A stretch of 64,000 bases of DNA from Quadrisphaera granulorum (GCF_003149145.1 NZ_QGDQ01000005.1:62001-126000), one strand, 5' to 3'; positions 7,735-22,097 are shown, counted from the first letter of the stretch. Notes: generated from the letters alone by a model not told the origin. Made by a program: numbers and translations.

Positions 7735-8835
7735 TCAGTGGGAGTCGGCCTCCCCGGAACGGCTGCGCAGCAGCCGCCGCAGCGAGTCGAGGCGCGCCGG
7801 ACCGGCGTCGCCGGCGCCACCCGAGGCGACGAACGCGTCCAGGGCGCACTCGGTCGTCTCGGCGTCGTCGTGGGTGCAGCCGCGTGGGCAGCCCTCCGTG
7901 CCCGGCTCGAGGTCACTGAAGGCGCGCAGCAGCCGCTCGGGCGTCAGGTGCGCCAGGCCGAAGCTGCGCACGCCCGGGGTGTCCACCACCCAGCCGATCC
8001 GAGCACCGTCGGCATCGCGCAACGACAGCGCCACTGCCGAGCTGGAGGTGTGCCGACCACGCCCGGTGTTCTCGTTCACGGTGCCGGTGGCTCGGCCGGC
8101 CCCCGGCACGAGTGCGTTGACCAGCGTCGACTTGCCCACGCCCGACGGCCCCACGAGCACGCTCTCGTGGCCGGTGAGCCGTTCGCGGACGGCGTCCACA
8201 CCGTCGAGCACGCGTGTGCCGTCGTCCAGCACCCGGCGTCGCACCACGAGCACCGGCACATCCAGCGCCGCCCATGCCGCGAGTGCCTCGGCCGGATCGC
8301 CGAGGTCGGCCTTGGTGAGCACGAGCACCGGCTGCAGGCCACCGTCGTAGGCGGCCGCCAGGCACCTGTCGACCATGCGCTGCACCGGCGCGGGGTCAGC
8401 CACGGCCGTCACCACGAGCAGCTGGTCGGCGTTGCCGACGAGCACGCGCTCGACGGGGTCGGTGTCGTCGGCGGTGCGCCGCAGCACCGAGCTGCGCTCC
8501 TCGATCCTCACGATGCGCGCGAGGGTGTCGACGGCGCCGCTCGTGTCACCGACCAGGCCCACCCGGTCTCCGACGGCGATGCCCGCTCGGCCCAGCTCAC
8601 GGGCGCGCATGGCGACCACCTCGCGCTCGTCGTCCTGGCCCTCGTGGACCAGCGTCGTGAGGCGACCCCTGTCGATGGTGAGCACACGCCCGGGCACGGC
8701 GTCGGCGTGGTCGGGGCGGTCCTTGGTGCGGGGCCGTGAGCCGCGGCGGTTGGGCCTGACGCGGACGTCGCGCTCGTCGTAACCGGTGGTGCGGCGGCGC
8801 TGGTCTTCCATCCGACGATCCGACGGTCCGCTCAT
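7735..8835 (-). CDS. rsgA: Ribosome small-subunit GTPase RsgA
   Basis: 366 residues. An OB-fold domain (about 50-115) is followed by a circularly permuted GTPase: TKAD (G4, before the P-loop), GPSGVGKST (G1), a T-rich switch around GRGRHTSSS, and DTPGVRSF (G3). The C-terminal zinc knuckle is CPRGCTHDDAETTEC. RsgA helps the late assembly of the 30S subunit and is a GTP hydrolase. ATG 8835 is used because it overlaps the aroA stop as TGATG, so translation is coupled. The N-terminus is basic and longer than in E. coli, as in other actinobacteria. Confidence 0.95.
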   Translation of the reverse strand: MSGPSDRRMEDQRRRTTGYDERDVRVRPNRRGSRPRTKDRPDHADAVPGRVLTIDRGRLTTLVHEGQDDEREVVAMRARELGRAGIAVGDRVGLVGDTSGAVDTLARIVRIEERSSVLRRTADDTDPVERVLVGNADQLLVVTAVADPAPVQRMVDRCLAAAYDGGLQPVLVLTKADLGDPAEALAAWAALDVPVLVVRRRVLDDGTRVLDGVDAVRERLTGHESVLVGPSGVGKSTLVNALVPGAGRATGTVNENTGRGRHTSSSAVALSLRDADGARIGWVVDTPGVRSFGLAHLTPERLLRAFSDLEPGTEGCPRGCTHDDAETTECALDAFVASGGAGDAGPARLDSLRRLLRSRSGEADSH

Positions 8836-10184
8836 CAGCGCGCGAGCATCCCCGTCCACAGCCCGGTGAAGTCGGGCATGGTCTTGGCGGTGGTGCCGAC
8901 GTCGACGACGACGACGCCGGGCACGGCCAGCCCGAGCACGGCGGCCGCCGTCGCCATCCTGTGGTCTCCATAGGTGGCGAACCTGCCGCCGTGCAGCGGC
9001 CGCGGCCTGATGAGCAGGCCGTCCTCGGTCTCGGACACCTCTCCGCCGAGGGCGTTCAGTTCGGTGGCCAGCGCCGCGAGGCGGTCGGTCTCGTGGCCAC
9101 GCAGGTGCGCGATGCCCCGCAGCCGGGTGGGGGTGTCTGCCAGCGCCGCGACCGCCGCGATGACGGGGGTGAGCTCGCCGACGTCGTGGAGGTCGGCGTC
9201 GATGCCGGAGACGCCGTCGCCGCCGCGCACCGTGAGGCCCTCGGGGGTGAGGTCGACGTCGGCGCCCATCTCGTCCAGCAGGTAGCGCAGCGCGTCACCG
9301 GCCTGGGTGGTGCGCTGCGGCCAGCCCGGCACGGTGACCCGTCCGCCGGTGACCAGGGCGGCGGCGAGGAACGGCGCGGCGTTGGACAGGTCGGGCTCGA
9401 CGTCGACGTCGAGGGCGCCCACCCGGCCGGGCGCCACCCGCCAGTGCGTGCCCGAGGCGCCACCGGTGGCAGCAAGGTCTGACTCAACCTCCACCCCGGC
9501 GTCGCGCAGTACCTGCTGGGTCATCACGAGGTGCGGAGCGCTGGGCACCGGTGCCCCCTCGTGGACCACCTCGATGCCGGCGTCGCTGCGAGCGCCCGCC
9601 AGGAGCAGCGCCGAGACGAACTGGCTGGAGGCGCTGGCGTCCATGACGGTGCGACCGCCCGGCAGGCGGCCCGCGCCGTGCACGGTGAAGGGCATGAGGC
9701 CGCGGCCGCCGTCGTCGACAGCGGCCCCCAGCTCCCGCAGCGCCCCCAGCAGCGGTGCCATGGGGCGGGTGCGGGCGTGCGCGTCACCGTCGAAGGTCGT
9801 GGTGCCGCTGGCCAGCGCGGCCACCGGCGGCAGGAAGCGCATGACCGTGCCGGCCAGGCCGCAGTCGAGCTGACCGGCGCCGCGCAGCGCGCCCGGCTCC
9901 ACGCGCCAGCTCGCGACCTCGCTGCCGGTGCCCGTCCCATCGACCGGGACATCGGTGACGCGGGCGCCCAGGGAGGCGACGGCGGCAGCCATGAGCAGCG
10001 TGTCGCGCGAGCGCAGCGGTGCGCGCAGCTCCGAAGGACCGTCCGCGAGGGCCGCGAGCACGAGGTAGCGGTTGGTCAGCGACTTCGAGCCCGGCAGACG
10101 CACCTCGGCGTCGACGGGTGCTTCACCGAGGGGAGCCGCCCAGTCGAGGGGGGAAGCGGTGGCCGTGCTCGTCGAGGCGCTCAT
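8835..10184 (-). CDS. aroA: 3-phosphoshikimate 1-carboxyvinyltransferase (EPSP synthase)
   Basis: 449 residues, normal length. It joins shikimate 3-phosphate to phosphoenolpyruvate in the chorismate pathway. Seen: [18 protein letters not shown] near residue 32 (substrate and PEP lysine), [10 protein letters not shown] near 112, and C-terminal [15 protein letters not shown], the DHR-MA motif of the family. aroA and rsgA form an operon with a one-base stop/start overlap, as in other actinobacteria. The N-terminus has about 15 extra Ser/Thr/Ala residues. Confidence 0.96.
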   Translation of the reverse strand: MSASTSTATASPLDWAAPLGEAPVDAEVRLPGSKSLTNRYLVLAALADGPSELRAPLRSRDTLLMAAAVASLGARVTDVPVDGTGTGSEVASWRVEPGALRGAGQLDCGLAGTVMRFLPPVAALASGTTTFDGDAHARTRPMAPLLGALRELGAAVDDGGRGLMPFTVHGAGRLPGGRTVMDASASSQFVSALLLAGARSDAGIEVVHEGAPVPSAPHLVMTQQVLRDAGVEVESDLAATGGASGTHWRVAPGRVGALDVDVEPDLSNAAPFLAAALVTGGRVTVPGWPQRTTQAGDALRYLLDEMGADVDLTPEGLTVRGGDGVSGIDADLHDVGELTPVIAAVAALADTPTRLRGIAHLRGHETDRLAALATELNALGGEVSETEDGLLIRPRPLHGGRFATYGDHRMATAAAVLGLAVPGVVVVDVGTTAKTMPDFTGLWTGMLAR

Positions 10185-10315
10185 CGAGGACGAGCCTACG
10201 GCGCGCGGGCAGGCACGACGACGGGCCGGGCACCCGGCTGGGCGACCGGCCCGGCGGCCGTGCTGAAACCCTGTGGAGAACCTTGCGGAGACCGTCGTGG
10301 AGCGGGAAACGGAAC

Positions 10316-10882
10316 TCAGTCGAGCGCCTTCTCCAGCTTCTTCTGGGCACGCTTGGCGCTCTTGCGGGCCTTCCTCGCGGCCCGCTTCGCCACGGCGGAG
10401 CCGGCCACGGACGCGACCTTGGCGGTGCGCTGGGTCTGCTTGGCAGCGTGCTCCGCGCGCCAGGCCAGGCCGGGCTTGCCCTGCGTGTCGACAGTGGCGA
10501 TGAGCAGCCCGCCGAACAGCGCCGCGTTCTTCAGCGCCTGCACCAGCTGCTGCTGGCGGGTCTTGGCGTCGGGCGCCTCCCAGAAGCGGTGCCCGGTCAG
10601 CGTGGTGGGCACGAGGGACGCCGCCAGCACCGCCGAGGACACCCGGGGCGCCTTGCCGACGGCCAGCGCCAGCCCGGCGGTGGTCATGAGGGCACCGTTG
10701 AGGCGCACCAGGCCGGCGTCGTCGCTGGGGAGCGTGACCGGACCGACCGACAGGCCCTTGAGGGCGGGGATGATCGGGCCGCCGCCGTCGGTCTTGCGGT
10801 CAGGCTTGCGCAGCTGGTCGACGCCGCCGTAGACGAACGGGGCCGCGAGGAGCGGTCGGGCGAAACGACGGACGAGACTCAT
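10316..10882 (-). CDS. DoxX family membrane protein
   Basis: 188 residues. The N-terminal 120 residues look like Dox[42 protein letters not shown] and a third segment with [14 protein letters not shown]. The last 60 residues are very Lys/Arg/Ala-rich and probably cytoplasmic. DoxX proteins are small four-helix membrane proteins; in mycobacteria one member works with superoxide dismutase and a thiol system in redox protection. Being next to sigR/rsrA is in keeping with an oxidative-stress role, but this is inference. ATG 10882 is the start; it is divergent from sigR. Confidence 0.82.
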   Translation of the reverse strand: MSLVRRFARPLLAAPFVYGGVDQLRKPDRKTDGGGPIIPALKGLSVGPVTLPSDDAGLVRLNGALMTTAGLALAVGKAPRVSSAVLAASLVPTTLTGHRFWEAPDAKTRQQQLVQALKNAALFGGLLIATVDTQGKPGLAWRAEHAAKQTQRTAKVASVAGSAVAKRAARKARKSAKRAQKKLEKALD

Positions 10883-10950
10883 GGAGATCGGTCTACCGCA
10901 CCCGACTACGGCGCGCCACCACGGGTGCCAGAGCCGGTGGGTCACCGTGC

Positions 10951-10976
10951 GGAACAAGGCCCCGGCGCGTGGCGTT
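10951..10976 (+). promoter_or_regulatory. SigR-type promoter (GGAAC-N18-GTT) upstream of sigR
   Basis: GGAAC (10951-10955), exactly 18 bases, then GTT (10974-10976). The Streptomyces SigR consensus is GGAAT-N18-GTT. It would give a transcript with a leader of about 100 bases before sigR, so positive autoregulation by SigR is likely. A separate TACTGT at 11070-11075, eight bases before ATG 11084, could give a housekeeping leaderless start. Confidence 0.6.
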
Positions 10977-11083
10977 GCACGCCGTGGCGGACACCTGACC
11001 CGCCGGAGCTGGAGGAAGGCGTGCTCGTCGCCGAACCGCGTGGAGAGACCCTCGTGCCGCCCCCGCCACTACTGTGGGGGGCG

Positions 11084-11827
11084 ATGAGCGACCACCCGGA
11101 CTCCCGTGCTGACCACAGCGAGGGGATCAGCGACGCCCAGAGCGTCGCGGGTGACGCAGCTGACGTGGCCGTCGAGCCCGATGAGGCTGATGAGACGGTG
11201 CGCGCCCCGCAGGAGACCACCGCAGAGCGCACCGCCCGCTTCGAGGCTGAGGCGCTGCAGCACCTCGACCAGCTGTACTCCGCCGCGCTGCGCATGACGC
11301 GCAACCCGGCCGACGCCGAGGACCTGGTCCAGGAGGCGTTCGCCAAGGCATTCGCGAGCTTCCACCAGTACCGGCCGGGCACCAACCTCAAGGCCTGGCT
11401 GTACCGGATCCTCACCAACACCTACATCAACACCTACCGCAAGAAGCAGCGCCAGCCGCAGCAGGCGGGCACCGACGAGATCGAGGACTGGCAGCTCGCG
11501 CGCGCTGAGGCGCACAGCTCCACCGGCCTGCGTTCGGCGGAGACGGAAGCGCTGGACCACCTGCCCGACACCGACGTCAAGCGTGCCCTGCAGGCCGTTC
11601 CGGAAGATTTCCGGATGGCGGTCTACTACGCGGACGTCGAGGGCTTCGCGTACAAGGAGATCGCAGAGATCATGGGGACGCCGATCGGCACCGTGATGTC
11701 GCGCCTCCACCGAGGGCGCCGCATCCTGCGCACTCAACTCGAGGACTACGCCCGAGAGCGCGGGCTCATCCCCGCGGCCACCGCCACCGCTGCATCCGGC
11801 GGCTCGGGTGCGGGTAACCCGTCATGA
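11084..11827 (+). CDS. sigR: ECF RNA polymerase sigma factor SigR (SigH type)
   Basis: 247 residues. An acidic N-terminal tail of about 45 residues precedes region 2 (about 60-125; [37 protein letters not shown]) and region 4 (about 165-225; [41 protein letters not shown]). It is the actinobacterial ECF sigma factor for disulfide and heat stress, released when RsrA is oxidised. The stop overlaps the rsrA start as ATGA. The start ATG 11084 is supported by a -10-like TACTGT and a G-rich stretch. A SigR-like promoter lies upstream. Confidence 0.94.
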   Translation: MSDHPDSRADHSEGISDAQSVAGDAADVAVEPDEADETVRAPQETTAERTARFEAEALQHLDQLYSAALRMTRNPADAEDLVQEAFAKAFASFHQYRPGTNLKAWLYRILTNTYINTYRKKQRQPQQAGTDEIEDWQLARAEAHSSTGLRSAETEALDHLPDTDVKRALQAVPEDFRMAVYYADVEGFAYKEIAEIMGTPIGTVMSRLHRGRRILRTQLEDYARERGLIPAATATAASGGSGAGNPS

Positions 11828-12177
11828 GCGCGGAGTGCGACGGCGTCCTCGCGCGCATCTACGACGCCCTCGACGGCGAAACGACGGTCGCCGAGCTTGC
11901 CGAGATCCATCGCCACCTCGAAGCGTGCCCTCCGTGCTTGGAGGAGTACGAGGTGGAGGCGGCCCTCAAGGCGCTCGTGCGCCGTTGCTGCAGCGAACGG
12001 GCCCCGGCCGACCTCCGCGCCAAGATCCTCGCATCCATCACGCACGTGGAGACGGTCACGACATCGACGACGTCACGGTCCTCCTCCGTCTCGACGGTGA
12101 CCGGGCTCAGCCACGACGGCAGCACCGTGGTCGCCCGTGTCACGAGGACGACGACGACGACCACGCGCGAGGCCTGA
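11824..12177 (+). CDS. rsrA: Mycothiol-system anti-sigma factor RsrA
   Basis: 117 residues. The zinc/thiol set of ZAS proteins is present: Cys5, then His31-x3-Cys35-x2-Cys38, and a Cys55-Cys56 pair. In Streptomyces RsrA, oxidation to a disulfide expels zinc and frees SigR. The last 40 residues are unusually rich in Thr and Ser (for example [10 protein letters not shown]) and look unstructured. Translationally coupled to sigR by a four-base overlap, which keeps their levels matched. A strong hairpin follows. Confidence 0.93.
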   Translation: MSAECDGVLARIYDALDGETTVAELAEIHRHLEACPPCLEEYEVEAALKALVRRCCSERAPADLRAKILASITHVETVTTSTTSRSSSVSTVTGLSHDGSTVVARVTRTTTTTTREA

Positions 12178-12211
12178 CCTCTCATCGCCTCTCGCCGCAC
12201 CCCGTGCGCAC

Positions 12212-12249
12212 GACGAAGGCCGCGACCCGGACAGGTCGCGGCCTTCGTC
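12212..12249 (+). terminator. Hairpin terminator after sigR-rsrA
   Basis: Perfect 16-bp stem (GACGAAGGCCGCGACC) with a 6-nt loop. No T run. It lies between rsrA and the oppositely oriented bL37 gene and may serve both. Confidence 0.7.
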
Positions 12250-12293
12250 GATCTAGCCTTCGTGCATCCAGCAGCACATCGCTGCCGGCTCCC

Positions 12294-12368
12294 TCAGGAG
12301 TTGGGGCGCTTGCCGTGGTTGGCGCCGCCCTTCTTGCGGTCGCGGCGCTTGCGGGCTCGCTTGCTCAT
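12294..12368 (-). CDS. 50S ribosomal protein bL37 (24 aa)
   Basis: Reading the minus strand from ATG 12368 gives 24 residues, MSKRARKRRDRKKGGANHGK followed by RPNS. This very basic peptide, with the ANHGKRPN ending, is the actinobacteria-specific large-subunit protein bL37 seen in mycobacterial ribosome structures. A very strong ribosome binding site, AGAGGAGG, lies six bases upstream. Genes for it are often missed because of their size. It stands alone between the sigR-rsrA terminator and pilT, on the opposite strand. Confidence 0.9.
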   Translation of the reverse strand: MSKRARKRRDRKKGGANHGKRPNS

Positions 12369-12481
12369 GGGGGACCTCCTCTCGAGACTCAGCTGACGGA
12401 ACACATGTCGTCACGCTTGCCTCGATGGTCCCACAGGCTCAGGTACGGCCCGAGCCGAGCCGATGGGCGAGGGTGACCCCG

Positions 12482-13585
12482 GTGAGCGACGGCGCGACGG
12501 CGCCCGCATCCAACGACCTGCAGCAGTACCTGCGCGCCCTCGTCGAGCTGTCGGGGTCGGACCTGCACTGCAAGGTGGGGTCGCCGCCACGGGTCCGCGT
12601 GAACGGGCGTCTGATCAGGCTCGACGTCCCCGAGCTCACCTCCGCCGACACCGAGCAGATGGTCGCCGCGGTGCTGCGGGCCGACCTCGCGGAGGAGTTC
12701 GCGAAGACCAACGAGGCGGACTTCGCGCACTCGCTGCCCGGAGTGGGCCGCTTCCGCGTCAACGCCTACCGCCAGCGCGGCAGCGCGGGCCTGGTGTTCC
12801 GCAGGGTCTCCACGCAGCCGGTGCCGCTGGAGCACCTGGGACTGCCGCCGGTGGTCGCATCGCTCGCGCTGGAGCCCCGCGGACTGGTGCTCGTCACCGG
12901 CCCCACCGGCTCGGGCAAGACCACGACGCTCTCGAGCATGATCGACCACATCAACAGCACCCGTGAATGCCACATCGTGACCCTGGAAGACCCCATCGAG
13001 GTCCTTCACCCCGACAAGCTCGGCATGGTCAACCAGCGCGAGGTCCGCGTCGACACCCGCGACTTCGCCGCGGCGCTGCGCGCCGCCATGCGTCAGGATC
13101 CCGACGTCATCCTCGTCGGCGAGATGCGCGACGCCGAGACGGTGCGGGCGGCGCTGTCCGCCGCCGAGACCGGCCACCTGGTGCTCTCCACCCTGCACAC
13201 CTCCGACGCCGCCGAGACCGTGGCCCGCATCGTCGACTTCTTCCCCCCGCACGAGCAGCAGCAGGTGCGGCTGGGGCTGGCCGGGTCGCTGCGCGGCATC
13301 ATCTGCCAGCGGTTGGTGCCTCGCGCCGACCAGGTCGGGCGGGTCGCCGTCCTCGAACTGGCCGTCGCCACCCCGCGCGTCGTCCAGGCCGTGGCAGACC
13401 CCGCCCTCACGGCGGGCATGCACGACGTCATCGCCGACGGCGCCTTCTACGGCATGCAGACCTTCGACCAGGCCCTGTTCGGCCTGGTGCGCGACGGCGT
13501 CGTCTCCGAGGAGCACGCGCTCGCGGCGGCCACCCACCCGCACGACCTGTCCGTCGAGCTGCGCCGGGCCGGCATCGGCGCCTGA
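12482..13585 (+). CDS. pilT: PilT-like secretion ATPase
   Basis: 367 residues, the length of twitching ATPase PilT. Seen: SGSDLHCKVGSPPRVRVNG (N-terminal domain), Walker A GPTGSGKTTT (about 137), Asp-box region TLEDPIE (about 165), Walker B VGEMRDAET (about 206) and His box LHTSDAAETVARI (about 238). PilT is a hexameric ATPase that pulls back type IV pili. GTG 12482 has GGTGA five bases before it; GTG 12473 is also possible. No pilin, PilB or PilC gene is in the window, so its partners must be elsewhere. Confidence 0.9.
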   Translation: MSDGATAPASNDLQQYLRALVELSGSDLHCKVGSPPRVRVNGRLIRLDVPELTSADTEQMVAAVLRADLAEEFAKTNEADFAHSLPGVGRFRVNAYRQRGSAGLVFRRVSTQPVPLEHLGLPPVVASLALEPRGLVLVTGPTGSGKTTTLSSMIDHINSTRECHIVTLEDPIEVLHPDKLGMVNQREVRVDTRDFAAALRAAMRQDPDVILVGEMRDAETVRAALSAAETGHLVLSTLHTSDAAETVARIVDFFPPHEQQQVRLGLAGSLRGIICQRLVPRADQVGRVAVLELAVATPRVVQAVADPALTAGMHDVIADGAFYGMQTFDQALFGLVRDGVVSEEHALAAATHPHDLSVELRRAGIGA

Positions 13586-13653
13586 CGATCGGCGCCTGAA
13601 GCTCGCCAGCTGACGATCGGCGTTCCCCCGCCGCGCCCGACCGCCGGACGCGG

Positions 13654-13659
13654 CAGCAT
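13654..13659 (+). promoter_or_regulatory. -10 box (CAGCAT) for the YihY gene
   Basis: CAGCAT ends seven bases before GTG 13667, fitting a leaderless start there rather than at ATG 13658, which lies within the box. Confidence 0.4.
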
Positions 13660-13666
13660 GACCTGC

Positions 13667-14581
13667 GTGAGCAGGGTGGAGCGCCAGGGGGCTAGCCGGT
13701 CTCAGCGCCGGTCGGAGCTCACCGCGGCGACCCCCGCCTGGCGCCTCGTGCTGAGGGCGCTGCCATGGGCCGTTCGCTCGCAGCTGAGCCGGCAGGACCT
13801 GCTGCTGCACGGCGCGGCCGTGACGTTCTACGCCGCCATCGCCGGGGTCCCCATGCTCATGCTCGCCGTGAGACTGGCGACTCTGGTGGTGGGGGAGGAG
13901 CGGCTCCGTTACCTGGCGACGACGCTCGAGGCCGCCCTGCCACGTGGCACCGGAGCCGGCGCGGTGGCGCGCACCGTCATCGAGCAGGCCGCGTCCACCA
14001 GTTGGTTCGTCGCGCTGTTCGCGGCGTTTGCCGCGAGCCTGTACGGCGAGGGGTTGCGGCGTGCGTACGGCTCGCTGGACCGGGTCACCGAGAGCCGCAC
14101 CGGGTGGCGCGGACGCATCGCCGTCCTGCCGGTGCTCGCCGCGGCCCCCCTGCTGCTGCTGGCGGTGCTCGGGATCACCCCGCTGCTGGCGACGCTGTTC
14201 TCCGAGGGCCGCCCCGCCGCCACCGCCCTCGGGGTGTACGTGGCGCTCAACGTCGACTGGATCGCCGTGTCGGTGCCGCTGGCGTGGTCGTTCCGCGTGG
14301 TGGCGCCCGACCCGCCGTCCTGGCGCCTGGCGATCGTCGGTGGCTTCACTACCGGGGCGTTCATCTCCGGCTTCCTGCAGGGCTTCACGTTGTTCCTGTG
14401 GCTGCCCATCGACCTGGGCGCGCCGTTCGGCGGCAACCAGGCCGTCGGTGGGTGGACCGCCGTCCTGCTCTGGGTGTGGTTGCTGCACCTCGTGGCGCTC
14501 CTCGGGTACGTGGCTACCCAGCAGGCGGGCAGGCTGCTCGCCACCCGCCGCGAGATAGCCGGGCTCGAGCTCGCCACCTGA
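13667..14581 (+). CDS. YihY/BrkB family membrane protein
   Basis: 304 residues with about six membrane segments. DLLLHGAAVTFYAAIAGVPMLML (about residue 42) and the mid-protein run ASLYGEGLRRAYGSLDRV match the YihY/BrkB (once 'ribonuclease BN') family. The family's role is not settled; it is an inner-membrane protein of 250-320 residues. The start at GTG 13667 rests on the CAGCAT box; ATG 13658 would add three residues. The preceding 70 bases hold an imperfect repeat of CTGACGATCGGCG. The next gene also starts leaderless 17 bases further. Confidence 0.85.
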   Translation: MSRVERQGASRSQRRSELTAATPAWRLVLRALPWAVRSQLSRQDLLLHGAAVTFYAAIAGVPMLMLAVRLATLVVGEERLRYLATTLEAALPRGTGAGAVARTVIEQAASTSWFVALFAAFAASLYGEGLRRAYGSLDRVTESRTGWRGRIAVLPVLAAAPLLLLAVLGITPLLATLFSEGRPAATALGVYVALNVDWIAVSVPLAWSFRVVAPDPPSWRLAIVGGFTTGAFISGFLQGFTLFLWLPIDLGAPFGGNQAVGGWTAVLLWVWLLHLVALLGYVATQQAGRLLATRREIAGLELAT

Positions 14582-14585
14582 CGGT

Positions 14586-14591
14586 TAGCGT
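14586..14591 (+). promoter_or_regulatory. -10 box (TAGCGT) for the oxidoreductase gene
   Basis: TAGCGT ends six bases before ATG 14598; there is no ribosome binding site, so the transcript is probably leaderless. Confidence 0.6.
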
Positions 14592-14597
14592 GAGCGG

Positions 14598-15578
14598 ATG
14601 CTGGCAGCCCGCGCCGTCCGCACCCCGCAGGACCCCTCGGGGCTCGATGCCGATCCGTTGGCGTTCCTCGAGGTCGCCGAGCGTGACCCGTCACCGGTGC
14701 CCGACGGGTGGGTGCCGGTGACCGTGCGCGCCGCGGCCCTCAACCGGCACGACCTGTGGACCCTGCGCGGTGTCGGCGTCCACCCCGACGCGCTGCCTGT
14801 GGTGCTCGGCTGCGATGCCTCCGGGACCACCGAGGACGGCCGGGAGGTGGTGGTGCACGCCGTCCTGTCCGATCCCGACTGGGCCGGGGAGGAGACGCTC
14901 GACCCGCGCCGCACGCTCCTGTCCGAGCGGTGGCCCGGCACCCTCGCGCCCGTGGTGCGGGTGCCGGCGCGCAACCTCGTCGACAAGCCCGCCGAGCTGA
15001 CCTTCGAGGAGGCCGCCTGCCTGCCGACGGCATGGCTGACCGCCTACCGGATGCTCTTCACCAACTCGGGGACGGCGCCCGGCGACACCGTGCTCGTGCA
15101 GGGCGCCGGCGGCGGCGTCTCGACCGCCCTCGTGGCGCTGGCCGCGTCAGCGGGGTTGCGGGTGTGGGTGACGAGCCGCTCGGAGGAACGTCGGGCCCGC
15201 GCGCTTGACCTCGGGGCGCATGCCGCGTTCGCGCCGGGGGAGCGGCTGCCCGAACGGGTCGACGCGGTGTTGGAGAGCGTGGGGAAGGCCACCTGGGGGC
15301 ACTCGCTGCGTTCGCTCAAGCCCGGCGGGACCGTGGTGGTCTGTGGCGCGACCACCGGTGACGCCCCGGCCGAGCTGAACCGGGTGTTCTTCACACAGCT
15401 GCGGGTGGTCGGCTCGACGATGGGCAGCCGCGAGGAGCTGGGCCGGCTCGCACGCCTCTGCGCGACGACGGGCGTGCGCCCTCTCATCGACGACGTGCTG
15501 CCGCTGGCCGACGCGGCTGACGGCCTGCTGCGGCTCGAGGCCGGCGAGGCGTTCGGCAAGATCGTCGTCCGTCCCTGA
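14598..15578 (+). CDS. Zinc-binding-type/quinone oxidoreductase (MDR superfamily)
   Basis: 326 residues. A GroES-like N-terminal domain (about 25-130; RAAALNRHDLWTLRGVG) is followed by a Rossmann domain with the nucleotide motif VQGAGGGVSTALV (about 166) and NADP-type ribose site TSRSEERRARA. Cys and His ligands for catalytic zinc are not arranged as in true alcohol dehydrogenases (GCDASG and no GHE), so a quinone-reductase-like or crotonyl-type NADPH oxidoreductase is more likely. Substrate unknown. It ends just before a palindromic repeat. Confidence 0.82.
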   Translation: MLAARAVRTPQDPSGLDADPLAFLEVAERDPSPVPDGWVPVTVRAAALNRHDLWTLRGVGVHPDALPVVLGCDASGTTEDGREVVVHAVLSDPDWAGEETLDPRRTLLSERWPGTLAPVVRVPARNLVDKPAELTFEEAACLPTAWLTAYRMLFTNSGTAPGDTVLVQGAGGGVSTALVALAASAGLRVWVTSRSEERRARALDLGAHAAFAPGERLPERVDAVLESVGKATWGHSLRSLKPGGTVVVCGATTGDAPAELNRVFFTQLRVVGSTMGSREELGRLARLCATTGVRPLIDDVLPLADAADGLLRLEAGEAFGKIVVRP

Positions 15579-15605
15579 TCCGCTACCCACCCTTCCCACC
15601 CTTCT

Positions 15606-15668
15606 CGCACTTTCCGCGGCAAGTGCGCATCCCGGGGCGTGGGTGCCGCACTTGCCGAGGAAAGTGCG
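15606..15668. repeat. Palindromic 22-mer repeat, locus 1 (two inverted copies)
   Basis: CGCACTT-N8-AAGTGCG units at 15606-15627 (forward) and 15647-15668 (reverse). Each folds by itself (7-bp stem), and together they can form a 22-bp stem with one mismatch. The pair lies between two convergent genes. Other copies: 44122, 44163, 47610, 57858 and 57899. Confidence 0.85.
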
Positions 15669-15680
15669 GAATGGGGGGCG

Positions 15681-16282
15681 TCAGGGGGTGAGGGGCAGAC
15701 CCAGCCAGGCGTGCCAGCCACCGTGCAGCACCAGCCACGCGAGCAAGCCGTACCCGACCTGACCCGGGTGTACGCCGTCGCCGGCTTCCAGATCGGCGAT
15801 CCACTGCTCGTGCGCGACGAGCGGGCCGAAGCAATCGACGTAGGGCACGCCGCGACGGCTCGCCACCTCGGCCCAACCACCGGCGAGCTCCGCCACCGCA
15901 GCCCGCAGCGACGGGTCCAGCGGTGGCGGCGGCCCGACGACGAACGCCGGGACGTCGTCAGCCGCCGCGGAGTCGAGCACGTCGGCGAGGTTGAGACGGC
16001 TGCGGGCCAGCGACGAGCCGAGCGCCGCATCGACGTGGCCGAGCCCGACGACCAGCCGGTCGTCACTGCCGCCCCAACGCCGCGCCGCCTCGCCCTGCCA
16101 CCGTTCCCGCAGCGCGGTTGTGGACTCCCCGGGCACCCCGAGGGCCATCACCGTGGCGGCGACCGCGTCGTGCTCGGTGCGGGTGCGGGCGGCGACCCGC
16201 CCGGCCCACCCCAGCGCGCGCGGGTCGCCCACCCCGGCGACGAGGTCGTCACCGACCACGCAGACCCGCGTGGCCGGCGCCC

Positions 16283-16286
<4 letters not shown>
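15681..16286 (-). CDS. SGNH/GDSL-type esterase or lipase
   Basis: About 201 residues. The block I motif is degenerate: [15 protein letters not shown], where Asp replaces the usual catalytic Ser of GDS. Block III-like LGHVDAA and a C-terminal [10 protein letters not shown] (the Asp-x-x-His pair) are visible. Loss of the GDS serine raises doubt about normal catalysis; the next Ser candidates are not in the right place. The start is uncertain: TTG 16286 overlaps the kgd stop and keeps the first beta strand, while GTG 16259 would remove it. Probably co-transcribed with kgd. Confidence 0.7.
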
Positions 16287-21776
<5,490 letters not shown>

Positions 21777-22097
21777 GCTTCCCCGCGGGGTGTCGAGACG
21801 CCGCGCTATTCGACGCTGACCTCGGTCAGAGCCCGATCTGACCGGGCTCTGACCTAGGTCTGGCTCGGTGTCGCGGCGCGTCGGCGTGGCGTGTCGCGCC
21901 GTGATGAGCCTGTGACCTGCGAAAGAACGACAGCCGTGCAACTCCTTTTCCACAGAACCGCGCAAGTCCCAGACCGCGCGGCGCCCTTCACCTAGTCTCG
22001 CTCACGTCGAAGCCTCGGCTCAGATGCTCCGCCGCACGTCAGGGGCAGGGCATCGCCCGTGCGCCCACCGCCGCCCGAACTCCCTGGAGGTCCCGCT
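21777..22097 (+). promoter_or_regulatory. Intergenic region with promoter of the M15 peptidase gene
   Basis: Besides the guaB1 hairpin this 321-base gap holds a -10 box TAGTCT (21993-21998), which would give a 5' leader of about 90 bases before GTG 22098. No riboswitch class was recognised. A TTTTCCACA resembling a DnaA box is at about 21948 but stands alone. Confidence 0.4.
21824..21854 (+). terminator. Hairpin after guaB1
   Basis: Perfect 12-bp stem GGTCAGAGCCCG/CGGGCTCTGACC with a 7-nt loop, 48 bases after the guaB1 stop. No T run. Confidence 0.6.

Noticed and set aside
15601-15670. Inverted repeats considered as ends of an insertion sequence
   Set aside because: Only 19 bases separate the copies, no transposase lies between any pair of copies, and no target duplication is seen.
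21940-21960. DnaA-box-like TTTTCCACA
   Set aside because: A single match with no cluster, no AT-rich region and no dnaA/dnaN nearby, so not an origin.
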